Shown here one piece after another: positions 27,963 through 35,907 of a stretch of DNA of 64,000 nt. A model generated the notes under the pieces. That model did not search any database. It saw only the letters and a program-made list of their open reading frames with translations, and was not told the DNA's origin. Where the stretch lies: NCBI RefSeq assembly GCF_028826155.1, contig NZ_JAQGPN010000001.1, positions 1,059,501-1,123,500 on the forward strand. The letters are read 5' to 3'. This DNA comes from Mesorhizobium shangrilense (GTDB taxonomy: Bacteria; Pseudomonadota; Alphaproteobacteria; Rhizobiales; Rhizobiaceae). Position 1 is the stretch's first letter; each line of letters begins with the position of its first letter. The position numbers were made by a program, and so were the translations under genes.

Positions 27963-30518
27963 CTACAGGTTCCGCAGCACCGGCGCCGCCTTGTGGCCGA
28001 GCACGCGCCAGGTGCCGATCAGGCCGATCCCGATGGTGAGCACCAGCGCGAACAGCAGCGTGCCGACCGCCACCTCAGGCAGGAAGGCGGAGGGCAGGTT
28101 CATGATGCGGCTGACGACGTACCAGGCAGCAACCCCGCCGGCGGCCAGTGCGAACACGGCGGTGGCGAGGCCGATCAAAAAGTATTCCAGCGAGAAGGCG
28201 GCGATCAGCGTGCGCCGCGTCGCGCCGAGCGTCTTCAGCACCACGGCGTCGTGGATGCGGGCGCGATTGCCCGCGGCGAGCGCGCCGGCGAGCACCAGGA
28301 TCGAGGCGACGAGCGCCACGCCGGCGGCGGCGCGGATGGCGACGCCCAGCTGTGCGACGAGGCCGTTCACGACGTCGAGTGCATCCTTTACCCGCACCGT
28401 CGTCACCGTCGGGAAGGTACGCGTGACCGCGTTCAGCACGCGCGATTCGTCGGCAGCGCTCGCGGCCGGGTCGGTCAGCGTCGCCAGCCAGCTGTGCGGC
28501 GCGCCGGCGAACGTGTTGGGCGAGAAGACCATGACGAAGTTGATCGCCAGCGACTCCCATTCCACCCGTCGCAGGTTGGCGATCTTGGCCGTGATGTTGC
28601 GGCCGAGCACGTTCACCGTCACCGCGTCGCCGAGTTTCAGGCCGAGCTGGCCGGCTTCCTCGGCCGAGAACGACACCAGGGGCTCGCCCTGATAGTCCTG
28701 CGGCCACCATTCGCCGGCGGACAGCGTCGCGTTCTCCGGCACGGTGTCCGAATAGGTGATGCCGCGATCGCCGCGCAGCACCCAGGCGCCCTCCGGCGGC
28801 ACCGTGATCTGGCGGACGTCCTGCCCGTTGATCTCCATGATGCGGCCGCGCAGCATCGGCACGCGCATCAGCGTGCCCGTAGGCGCCTGCGACTTCACCA
28901 ATCCGGCGAACTGCTCGACCTCGGCGCCCTGGATGTCGACGAAGAAGAAGTTCGGCGCCTGTTCGGGCAGGCTGCCGGCGATCTGGCGGCGCAGGTTGCC
29001 GTCGATCAGCGCCAGCGTCACCAGCAGCGTCAGGCCGAGACCGAGCGAGAGCACGGCCGACGGCGTCAGCGCGCCGGGCCGGTGGATGTTGCCGATGGCG
29101 AGCCTGAGCGCAGTGGAGCGGACGCGCGGGCTCTTCCTGGCAATCCACTGCACCGCCACCCCGACGCCCCTAAGCACGATGAAGGAAACCACGGCCGCGA
29201 CCACGAAGATCCAGGCGACGCGGCGGTCCGCAGCCATCCAGACGGAGATGGCGGCGAGCGCGGCCGCGATCAGCAGAGCCGCAACGACGTAGCCGGCGCG
29301 CGGAAAACCGCGGCTTTCGAACCCCATCTCGCGGAACAACGCCGTCGCCGGCACGTCGCGCGCGCGGCCGAGCGGAATGAGCGCGAAGACCAGCGTGACC
29401 ATGACGCCGAACAGCGCCGCAAGGCCAAGCGCGCCGGGATAGAGGCGCGCCTCGGCCGGGACGGGGATGACGGACCGCAGGAACGTGCCCGCGGCGAACG
29501 GCATCAGCGCCCCCAGCACCAGGCCGATGACGATGGCGACGCCGGCGATCATCAGGATCTGCGTGAGGTAGATCTGGAAGACGAAGCTGCCGGAGGCTCC
29601 GAGGCTCTTGAAGGTTGCGATGACGGGGCGCTTGCCGTCGAGATAGGCGCGCACCGCATTGGCGACGCCGACCCCGCCCACCACCAGGGCAGTGAGACCC
29701 ACCAGGGTGAGGAACTGCGAGAAGCGGTCGATGTTGGAGGCGAGCGCGGGCGCAGCCGATTTTCGCGTGCGGGTCGACCAGCCGGCCTCGGGGAATGCCG
29801 CGTTGGCGCGCTCAAGCGTTGCCGTGAGCGCGGCATCGCTCGTCCCCGCTGGCAGTCGTACCTTGTAGATATGCTCGACCAGGCTCCCTGGCTGGACCAG
29901 TCCGGCCGCCCTCAGCGCGTCCAGCGACACGAGCAGGCGCGGCGCGAAGCCGAAGCCTTCCGAGACGGCATCCGGCTCGGTCGTGAGCTTTGCCCTGAGT
30001 TCGATGGTCGCGGTGCCGAGTTTTATGCGGCCGTTGAGCGGCAGGCCGAGGCGCTCGAACAGGAGATCGGGCGCAGCCGCGCCGTAGACGCCATCGCGCT
30101 CGGCGAAAAGGTCAGACTGCGGCAGCGACGGCTCGGTCGCGAGCGCGCCGAACAGCGGATACGCCCCGTCCACCGCCTTCACCTCGACCAGCGCCTGGTC
30201 GGACCCATCTGGCAGCCGCGCCATCGAGCGCATGTCGGCGCTGCGCGCAACGTCGCCGAGCCCCTGCAGGTGGGAAAGCTCCTCGGCGGTCGCCTCGCGC
30301 TGGTTGAGCTCGAAGCGCAGGTCGCCGCCGAGCAGCACCTGGCCCTGATCGGCAACGCCGTCGGAAATCGCGCGCGCCACGGAATTGACGCCACCGATGG
30401 CGGTCACGCCGAGCGCGATGCAGGTTATGAAGATGAGGAAGCCGGATAGGCCGCCGCGCATCTCGCGGAGTGCGAAGCGAAGGGCGAGGGAAAAGGTGCT
30501 GGTTGGTCCGGCGCTCAC
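27963..30518 (-). CDS. ABC transporter permease, YbbP/FtsX family
   Basis: This is an 851-residue permease of the MacB/FtsX class. It has an N-terminal membrane helix (SGFLIFITCIALGVTAIGGVNSV) and a large periplasmic region. A group of FtsX helices lies in the middle and at the C-terminus (VALVASILVLAGALAAGNRARIHDAVVLKTLGATRRTLIAAFSLEYFLIG). GTG at 30518 is taken as the start. GGGAGG directly abuts it, and the leader is made of a palindromic repeat, so the true start is uncertain. A frame continues upstream through the ATPase gene, but there it is a shadow. E. coli has the same neighbours: tesA divergent from ybbA-ybbP. Confidence 0.85.
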   Translation of the reverse strand: MSAGPTSTFSLALRFALREMRGGLSGFLIFITCIALGVTAIGGVNSVARAISDGVADQGQVLLGGDLRFELNQREATAEELSHLQGLGDVARSADMRSMARLPDGSDQALVEVKAVDGAYPLFGALATEPSLPQSDLFAERDGVYGAAAPDLLFERLGLPLNGRIKLGTATIELRAKLTTEPDAVSEGFGFAPRLLVSLDALRAAGLVQPGSLVEHIYKVRLPAGTSDAALTATLERANAAFPEAGWSTRTRKSAAPALASNIDRFSQFLTLVGLTALVVGGVGVANAVRAYLDGKRPVIATFKSLGASGSFVFQIYLTQILMIAGVAIVIGLVLGALMPFAAGTFLRSVIPVPAEARLYPGALGLAALFGVMVTLVFALIPLGRARDVPATALFREMGFESRGFPRAGYVVAALLIAAALAAISVWMAADRRVAWIFVVAAVVSFIVLRGVGVAVQWIARKSPRVRSTALRLAIGNIHRPGALTPSAVLSLGLGLTLLVTLALIDGNLRRQIAGSLPEQAPNFFFVDIQGAEVEQFAGLVKSQAPTGTLMRVPMLRGRIMEINGQDVRQITVPPEGAWVLRGDRGITYSDTVPENATLSAGEWWPQDYQGEPLVSFSAEEAGQLGLKLGDAVTVNVLGRNITAKIANLRRVEWESLAINFVMVFSPNTFAGAPHSWLATLTDPAASAADESRVLNAVTRTFPTVTTVRVKDALDVVNGLVAQLGVAIRAAAGVALVASILVLAGALAAGNRARIHDAVVLKTLGATRRTLIAAFSLEYFLIGLATAVFALAAGGVAAWYVVSRIMNLPSAFLPEVAVGTLLFALVLTIGIGLIGTWRVLGHKAAPVLRNL

Positions 30519-30634
30519 CCTCCCATCGATGGGGAGGGGGCTCCGTGTCGGGTGGGGCGAATGGCCGTCCACTACACCCCCTCCGCCTCGCTGTCGCTCG
30601 GCGCCTCCCCCATCGAGGGCGAGGAAGGAGCCGG
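30516..30634. repeat. Palindromic mosaic element at the ATPase/permease gene junction
   Basis: The left unit contains CCTCCCATCGATGGGGAGGG (30518-30540). The right unit is its inverted counterpart, CCTCCCCCATCGAGGGCGAGG (30604-30624). The element provides the last 20 or so codons of the ATP-binding protein and the leader, possibly the first codons, of the permease gene. This arrangement parallels the in-frame insertion in ftsY. Confidence 0.7.
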
Positions 30635-31309
30635 TGGACGCGCCTCGATCCGCCCCGAGCGCATAGCCACCTGGCGGCTGCAGCGTGCCGCGAGCGCGGG
30701 ATCGTGCGTGACGAGAACGAGGGTCATGCCGCGCTCGGCCGCCTCGGCGAAAAGAAGGTCGGCGATCTGGCGGCCGGTCGCCTGGTCGAGATTGCCGGTC
30801 GGCTCGTCGGCGATGAGGATGCGCGGCTCGGGCGCCAGCGCACGGGCAATCGCCACGCGCTGCTGCTCGCCGCCCGAAAGCTCGCCCGGATAGTGCGTCA
30901 GTCGCTCCGACAGGCCGACGGCTGCGAGTTCGCGCGCCGCCGCCTCGAAGGCGTCGCGGCGCCCGGCCAGCTCCAGCGGAACGGCGACGTTCTCCAGCGC
31001 CGTCATGTTGGGGATCAGGTGGAACGACTGGAAGACGATGCCGACATTGCGGCCGCGGAAGGCGGCGATCTGGTCCTCGCTCTTGCCGTTCAGCAGCTCG
31101 CCGGCGATCTTCACCGTGCCGGCGTCGACCCTCTCCAGGCCGGCCAGCACCATCAGCAGGGTCGACTTGCCGGAGCCCGACGGCCCGACGATGCCGGTCG
31201 CCTCGCCGACCGCGACGTCGAGCGAGATGCCCTTCAGGACGTGCACCGAAGAGGCGCCCTCGCCGAGCGTCAGCGAAACGTCCCGCAATTCGATGACGGC
31301 TTCTGTCAC
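30572..31309 (-). CDS. ABC transporter ATP-binding protein, YbbA-like
   Basis: This is a 245-residue ATPase of the MacB/LolD/YbbA group. Walker A is GPSGSGKST (about 42-50), the Q-loop VFQSFHLIPNMTALENV, the signature LSGGEQQRVAIARAL and Walker B ILIADEPTGNLD. The H-loop is VLVTHDP. The body ends normally at about residue 223. The tail RPPAPSSPSMGEAPSDSEAEGV is encoded by the palindromic repeat and is not expected in the family. It is divergent from tesA. The partner permease is immediately downstream. Confidence 0.9.
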   Translation of the reverse strand: MTEAVIELRDVSLTLGEGASSVHVLKGISLDVAVGEATGIVGPSGSGKSTLLMVLAGLERVDAGTVKIAGELLNGKSEDQIAAFRGRNVGIVFQSFHLIPNMTALENVAVPLELAGRRDAFEAAARELAAVGLSERLTHYPGELSGGEQQRVAIARALAPEPRILIADEPTGNLDQATGRQIADLLFAEAAERGMTLVLVTHDPALAARCSRQVAMRSGRIEARPPAPSSPSMGEAPSDSEAEGV

Positions 31310-31375
31310 GGGGATTCAATCCTATATTGCGGGGACGGCCGCTTCGGGTGTCCGGCCTGATATGGGTTCTCGCCA

Positions 31376-32020
31376 GTGTCTTTCAAACGACTATTCGTTG
31401 CCTTTTCCGTAATCGCAATCGCCCTGATCGGCCTTGCCGCCCGGGCGGAGGCGGACCCCTACCGTATCGTCGGTTTCGGCGACAGCCTGATGGCCGGCTA
31501 CCAGCTGGGCCCCGGCGAAGGGTTTCCGGACAGGCTGCAGGCGGCGCTGAGGGCGAAGGGGCACGACGTGGAGGTCGCGGGCGCAGGCGTCTCCGGCGAC
31601 ACTACCAGCGGCGGGCTCTCCAGGCTCGACTGGTCTGTGCCGGATGGAACGGACCTTGTCATCCTCGAACTCGGCGCCAACGACATGCTGCGCGGAATCA
31701 CACCGGAACTGACCGAAACGAACCTCGAATCCATGCTTTCGCGCCTGAAGGAGCGGAACATTCCCGTGCTGCTCGCCGGCATGATGGCCGCCCCCAATCT
31801 CGGCCCGGACTACGCCTCGGCGTTCAATGGGATCTATCCGCGGCTGGCCGAGAAGTTTGGCGTCCCCCTCTACCCGTTCTTCCTCGACGGCGTGGCGGCG
31901 CAGCGCGATCTCCTGCTCGCCGACGGCATGCATCCCTCGGCTGCCGGCGTCGACGTCATGGTCCAGCGCATACTTCCGGTTGTCGAAAAAGTGATCGCGG
32001 CGTCATCGAAGGGAGGGTGA
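31376..32020 (+). CDS. tesA: SGNH/GDSL esterase, TesA-like arylesterase
   Basis: This is a 214-residue secreted SGNH hydrolase. The signal peptide is LFVAFSVIAIALIGLAARAEA. The catalytic blocks are block I GFGDSLMAGY (Ser37), block II GVSGDTTSGGL (Gly), block III LGANDMLRG (Asn) and block V DGMHPSAAG (Asp/His). This matches periplasmic thioesterase I/arylesterase TesA. The start is GTG at 31376 without a clear ribosome binding site. It is divergent from the YbbAP-type exporter, as in enterobacteria. Confidence 0.9.
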   Translation: MSFKRLFVAFSVIAIALIGLAARAEADPYRIVGFGDSLMAGYQLGPGEGFPDRLQAALRAKGHDVEVAGAGVSGDTTSGGLSRLDWSVPDGTDLVILELGANDMLRGITPELTETNLESMLSRLKERNIPVLLAGMMAAPNLGPDYASAFNGIYPRLAEKFGVPLYPFFLDGVAAQRDLLLADGMHPSAAGVDVMVQRILPVVEKVIAASSKGG

Positions 32021-32033
32021 AACCCGCGCAATC

Positions 32034-32050
32034 GCTTCCGTTGCGGAAGC
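32034..32050 (+). terminator. Stem-loop after tesA (weak terminator candidate)
   Basis: GCTTCCG-TTG-CGGAAGC forms a 7-bp stem 14 bases after the tesA stop. No T-run follows, so termination by itself is doubtful. Confidence 0.35.
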
Positions 32051-32147
32051 ATCAATACGGTTGAGGACGCGAACAAACAGCTTGCCCGCGCGTTCGTTCG
32101 ATGATTCGCTGATGGTGCGAGTTCGATTCGAGGAAAGGAGCCTGGCC

Positions 32148-32744
32148 ATGCCACGACTTTTCACCGCCCTCGAAATTCCGCGTGATGCCGCCCTTTCCCT
32201 CTCGCTGCTGCGTGGAGGCCTGCCGGGAGCCCGGTGGGTCGATGTGGAGAACTACCACCTGACGTTGCGCTTCATCGGCGACGTCGAGGGCCACGTCGCC
32301 GACGAGATCGCCAATGCGCTGGACCGTGTACGGCGACCCTCCTTCCAGCTCACGCTTTCGGGCGTCGGGGCATTCGGCTCCAAGAAGCCGCACTCCATCT
32401 GGGCGGGGGCGCTTGCCTCGCCGGACCTCAATGCGCTCCAGGCGGAGATCGAGCGCATCTGCCAGCGGCTCGGGCTGCCGGCCGATCCGCGCAAGTTCAC
32501 CCCGCACGTGACGCTCGCGCGGCTCAAGAATTCCAGTCTCTCCGACGTCGCGCACTATCTCTCCTCGCGCGGCAATTTTGCCGCCATGCCGTTCCGCGTC
32601 GGCCGCTTCGTGCTGATGTCGTCGCGCGAATCGGTCGGCGGCGGCCCCTACATCGTCGAGGAGACATGGCCGCTGGCGGGCTCGGATGCGCGGGGCGCCG
32701 GTGCGGCTGCCGGCGCGGTCGACGCCTTCCGCTTCATGCGCTGA
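32148..32744 (+). CDS. thpR: RNA 2',3'-cyclic phosphodiesterase ThpR (LigT family)
   Basis: This is a 198-residue 2H phosphodiesterase. Both catalytic motifs are present: HLTL (in NYHLTLRFIGDV) and HVTL (in KFTPHVTLARL). It begins MPRLFTALEIPRDAALSL, the usual family start. AAAGGAG lies eight bases upstream of 32148. The family hydrolyses 2',3'-cyclic ends of RNA in vitro. The physiological role is unclear. It ends in an Ala/Gly-rich stretch before AFRFMR. Confidence 0.9.
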   Translation: MPRLFTALEIPRDAALSLSLLRGGLPGARWVDVENYHLTLRFIGDVEGHVADEIANALDRVRRPSFQLTLSGVGAFGSKKPHSIWAGALASPDLNALQAEIERICQRLGLPADPRKFTPHVTLARLKNSSLSDVAHYLSSRGNFAAMPFRVGRFVLMSSRESVGGGPYIVEETWPLAGSDARGAGAAAGAVDAFRFMR

Positions 32745-32791
32745 CGCCGGGGGCGGGCCATCGCTGCCCGCCGGCCCTCTCCGGTTGCTCC

Positions 32792-33064
32792 TCAGTGCAG
32801 CCGGAACTCCCCGGTCACGTTGCGCCATTCGTTCGGCGCGATGAGCTTGCGGTGCGAATAGGCGATCGAGTGCAGCGGCCCCTCGAGCTTCTCCTTCCAG
32901 AAGTCGATGAAGCGGAAAAGGACCGGGAACTTCGGCGCCAGATCGTAGTCCTGCCAGATGTAGGTCTGCAGCAGATGCGGATGATCCGGCATGTGGTAGA
33001 GAATCTCGGCCGTCGTCAGGCCGTACCCCCGGAGCATCAGCTCCATTTCCGAATGTGTGTTCAT
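32792..33064 (-). CDS. Usg family protein
   Basis: This 90-residue protein begins MNTHSEMELMLRGYGLTTAEILYHMPDHP. The rest, LLQTYIWQDYDLAPKFPVLFRFIDFW, is typical of the small Usg family found near tryptophan or lysine genes in alphaproteobacteria. No function is established. The start at 33064 has AGGGGC upstream. Its first codons and whole upstream region lie in copy 1 of a 293-bp tandem duplication. In copy 2 the equivalent start codon is GTG. Confidence 0.85.
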   Translation of the reverse strand: MNTHSEMELMLRGYGLTTAEILYHMPDHPHLLQTYIWQDYDLAPKFPVLFRFIDFWKEKLEGPLHSIAYSHRKLIAPNEWRNVTGEFRLH

Positions 33065-33345
33065 TGCGGTGCCCCTGATGAACCCAGGCCGCAATGACGC
33101 CGCGGCCATCCGGATAACCTCCCGATGCCAATGTAGCTCCAATCTGCGAAGCGGTCCTTAACAAATTGACGTAACGGAAGACCGGCGCAGGCGAGCCGCC
33201 GGCCGCGGCGCTATCCCAGCGTCCCGGCAGCGACGATGATGCCGGCGGCCAGCGCGTGGAGTTCGTCCCGGTAGCCGGTGCGCGCCGACGGGTTGTCTTC
33301 GGCGGAGGTCATCACGATCGTCAGCCGCAGCGAGGGCGCGATGTA
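33053..33345. repeat. Tandem duplication, copy 1 (293 bp)
   Basis: Bases 33053-33345 repeat as 33346-33638 with a 293-bp period and only five mismatches seen by eye (at 33064, 33182 and three near 33265-33300). The unit contains the usg leader and start region and the last 135 bases of the neighbouring serine hydrolase gene. Copy 1 supplies the usg start. Confidence 0.93.
33211..33345 (-). pseudogene. Duplicated 3' fragment of the serine hydrolase gene
   Basis: The last 45 codons of the hydrolase (IAPSLRLTIVMTSAEDNPSA... to GIIVAAGTLG and stop) are repeated here without the upstream gene. A frame reading from the duplicated usg start (GTG at 33357) into the fragment would give a 48-residue chimera VNTHYIAPSLRL..., probably meaningless. 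The fragment is a by-product of the tandem duplication. Confidence 0.85.
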
Positions 33346-33638
33346 ATGTGTGTTCACTGCGGTGCCCCTGATGAACCCAGGCCGCAATGACGCCGCGGCC
33401 ATCCGGATAACCTCCCGATGCCAATGTAGCTCCAATCTGCGAAGCGGTCCTTAACAAATTGACGTAACGGAAGAACGGCGCAGGCGAGCCGCCGGCCGCG
33501 GCGCTATCCCAGCGTCCCGGCAGCGACGATGATGCCGGCGGCCAGCGCGTGGAGTTCATCCCGGTAGCCCGTGCGCGCCGACGGGTTGTCCTCGGCGGAG
33601 GTCATCACGATCGTCAGCCGCAGCGAGGGCGCGATGTA
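33346..33638. repeat. Tandem duplication, copy 2 (293 bp)
   Basis: The second copy of the 293-bp unit carries the authentic 3' end of the serine hydrolase gene (33504-33638) and a spare copy of the usg promoter/leader. The two outer break points, GAATGT (33051) and GATGTA (33634), share short similarity. This fits a slippage or unequal-exchange origin. Confidence 0.93.
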
Positions 33639-34520
33639 GAGCATCTGCCCGCCATAGCCCCAGGCATAGACGACGGGACGTCCGCCGAGTTCGCGCAGGA
33701 ACCAGCCGTAGCCGTAGCCATCGCCGTTGAAGCGCGAGTTGGTTCGCTGCCGCCAGGACGCCGCGACCCAGGCCGCCGGCACGACCTGTTGCCCTGCCGG
33801 CGTACGCCCCTCGTTGCGGTAGAGCTCGCCGAAGGCCGCCAGCGAGCGCGGGCTCATCGCCATCTGGTTGCCGCCGAGATAGATGCCCTGCGGATCGCGG
33901 TCCCATGCGGCGATGCGGAAACCTTCGACGGGCGCGAACCAGTCGCGCGCCAGCGCCAGCGTCGGCTTGCCGCCGACGCGCGTCAGGATCGCCGACAGGA
34001 GATGGGAGGAACCGGTGGAATAAAGCATGGCGCCGCCCGGCTCGTCCTCGAAAGGCATCGCCAGCGCCGCGCGCACCCAGTCGCGGCTCGACACCCAGCG
34101 CCCGTAGTTCGGCCCGGACGTGCGCGCCAGTCCCGCCTGCATGGACAGGAGATGGCCGATGGTCACCTCGTTCATGCGCGGGTCGGGGTCGGCCGGCAGC
34201 TCGCGGCGCAGGAGCGGCGCGATCTTCTGGTCAGGTCCCTCCAGCAGCCCCTTGTCGATGGCGATCCCGACCATGGCCGAGAGGATCGACTTGGACGCCG
34301 ACTTGATGTTGGTCGGCCGGTCCGGCGCGTTGCCCCGATAGCCGCGCTCCGACACCGTTTCGCCATCCTGGAGGACGAGCGCGGTCCGCAGCGGCTCCAG
34401 GCGCGCGGCGTCATCGAGCAGGGAGGGAATCGTGGTCGGAGCGGCGGGCTGAGCGCCAAGCAGCGTCGGCTTCAGGAACGGCGCCGTTGCAGCCAGGGCG
34501 AGGATGGAGCGTCTGTTCAT
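33504..34520 (-). CDS. Beta-lactamase-type serine hydrolase (class C-like fold), exported
   Basis: This is a 338-residue protein. A signal peptide (MNRRSILALAATAPFLKPTLLGAQ) precedes a penicillin-binding/beta-lactamase fold. The SxxK motif is at S74-K77 (IKSASKSIL). YSTG stands where class C enzymes have YSN, and the C-terminal WGYGGQM may replace KTG. The mismatches to real beta-lactamases suggest an esterase or peptidase. The start at 34520 is chosen for the signal peptide. The last 135 bases are duplicated downstream. Confidence 0.85.
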   Translation of the reverse strand: MNRRSILALAATAPFLKPTLLGAQPAAPTTIPSLLDDAARLEPLRTALVLQDGETVSERGYRGNAPDRPTNIKSASKSILSAMVGIAIDKGLLEGPDQKIAPLLRRELPADPDPRMNEVTIGHLLSMQAGLARTSGPNYGRWVSSRDWVRAALAMPFEDEPGGAMLYSTGSSHLLSAILTRVGGKPTLALARDWFAPVEGFRIAAWDRDPQGIYLGGNQMAMSPRSLAAFGELYRNEGRTPAGQQVVPAAWVAASWRQRTNSRFNGDGYGYGWFLRELGGRPVVYAWGYGGQMLYIAPSLRLTIVMTSAEDNPSARTGYRDELHALAAGIIVAAGTLG

Positions 34521-34615
34521 GCGGGCCCGATACACCGTTCGCCGGGCCGAAGCTTGTTCGACTGGACATCCTCGCGCGATCTCACGCACAAGTGACAAGC
34601 TGCGGGCCGTCCTCA

Positions 34616-35845
34616 TCAGGAGCCAGGCGGCGCGACCAGCTCCGGATCGAGCGTCAGGAGATCCGTCGCATGGCCGACGCCGCGCAGCGCGAAGCGGCCG
34701 ACCGAAACCAGTTTTTCGCGTTCCTCGGCCGGCAGGAGGTCTGCGAAAGCGGACGAGCACAGCATGTGGCGATCGACCGAGCGGCACATGGAGGCGATGC
34801 GGTTCGCCTCGTTGACCGCCGGCCCGACCACGGTGAAGTCGAGCCGGTCGGGACTGCCGATATTGCCGTAGAAGACGTCTCCCACGTGAAGGCCGAGATA
34901 CAGGTCGGCGACAGGCAGGCCCTTCGACCGGCGCGACGCCTGGAGATCGGCAATCCGCCGGCGCAGGTCCGCCTCGGCCCGCATGGCAGCGACGCAGGCG
35001 TCACTCAACTCGGCTTCGGGGAAGATCGCCAGGACGCCGTCGCCGATCAGCTTGAGGACGTCGCCGCCGGCCCCGTGGATCGCGGCGATCGCCACCTCGG
35101 CATAGTCGTTGAGCAGCGGGATGAGCTGGTCGGACTCGATCTTTTCCGACAGCGTCGTGTAGCCGGTCATGTCCGAGAACCAAAGCACGGTGTTGATGCG
35201 CTCCACCTCGCCGCGGATGATCCTTCCCGACAGGATGCGTCGGCCCGGATCGCGGCCGAGATAGGCCTCGACCAGCGTCCGCGCCAGGCGCGCCTGCGCC
35301 GCGGCGCGGATCGCCAGCCCGAGCAGCACGGACAGCCGCTCCAGCGCGATGATCTCGTCGTCCGAGAACCCACCCTGCCGGCGCGTCGTCCAGCGGGCAT
35401 AGAAGGCATAGACCTCGTCCAGCACCTCGGAGTCGCGGAAGCGGTGGACGATGGCGAAGTAGTCGGTCTGGCCCTGCTCGCGAAGCTCCTCGAGCGCCGA
35501 GTAATCGTGCGTCTCGCCTGCTTCGAGGCGACAGCGGAGCGTCGTCCTGCGGTCGCGCAGCATGTGCAGGAACGGGCTGCGCAACCATTGCTCCCGGCCG
35601 GACCCTTCCCGGCTGAACGGCAGTTCCTCCTCACGGAAGGCGTTCTCCGGGTCCTCGTCCCAGAAGAAGGCGCGCGCCTCGTGCAGGGGATGGAGCGTGT
35701 CGATCATCACGAAGCCGCGGCCGAGAGGAAGCCCGGCCGCCATGCACCGGCCGCAGAACTCGCGCGCCAGAGCGCCTTCGTTCGCTTCGCCAAGGCCCGA
35801 CACCGCGAGCCAGGCCGCTATCCGATCGACGTCTTCCTGTTTCAA
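34616..35845 (-). CDS. Class III adenylate/guanylate cyclase with N-terminal sensory region
   Basis: This is a 409-residue cytoplasmic protein. Residues 1-190 form an unrecognised, GAF-like helical/beta region. Residues 215-395 form a class III cyclase domain: metal-binding Asp225 in LWFSDMTGYTTLSEKI and Asp269 in KLIGDGVLAIF. The GLHVGDVFYGNIGSPDRLDFTVVGPAVNEANRI segment carries the transition-state Asn/Arg. All key residues look present, so it is probably active. Rhizobia carry many such cyclases. It is 95 bases upstream of the hydrolase gene on the same strand and 62 bases downstream of the formamidase-like gene. Confidence 0.9.
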   Translation of the reverse strand: MKQEDVDRIAAWLAVSGLGEANEGALAREFCGRCMAAGLPLGRGFVMIDTLHPLHEARAFFWDEDPENAFREEELPFSREGSGREQWLRSPFLHMLRDRRTTLRCRLEAGETHDYSALEELREQGQTDYFAIVHRFRDSEVLDEVYAFYARWTTRRQGGFSDDEIIALERLSVLLGLAIRAAAQARLARTLVEAYLGRDPGRRILSGRIIRGEVERINTVLWFSDMTGYTTLSEKIESDQLIPLLNDYAEVAIAAIHGAGGDVLKLIGDGVLAIFPEAELSDACVAAMRAEADLRRRIADLQASRRSKGLPVADLYLGLHVGDVFYGNIGSPDRLDFTVVGPAVNEANRIASMCRSVDRHMLCSSAFADLLPAEEREKLVSVGRFALRGVGHATDLLTLDPELVAPPGS

Positions 35846-35907
35846 GCGCTACCCCGGCAGGCGTGTCGTCGCCGGGATCGTAGCCGGAAGCGCCGCGGAC
35901 GACTACG

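Noticed and set aside
27801..30449. 882-codon plus-strand frame opposite the YbbP-like permease
   Set aside because: Composition is a shadow of the permease codons (runs of RRHR, QQRA). No start site or domain.
27963..31319. Possible 1118-residue ATPase-permease fusion protein
   Set aside because: The first 270 residues of this frame are out of frame with the true ATPase, whose Walker and signature motifs are read from 31309 in another frame. The permease homology only begins near 30518.
33211..33435. 74-codon minus-strand frame in the duplicated region as a real small gene
   Set aside because: It is the duplicated usg leader joined to the hydrolase 3' fragment; best explained by the tandem duplication.
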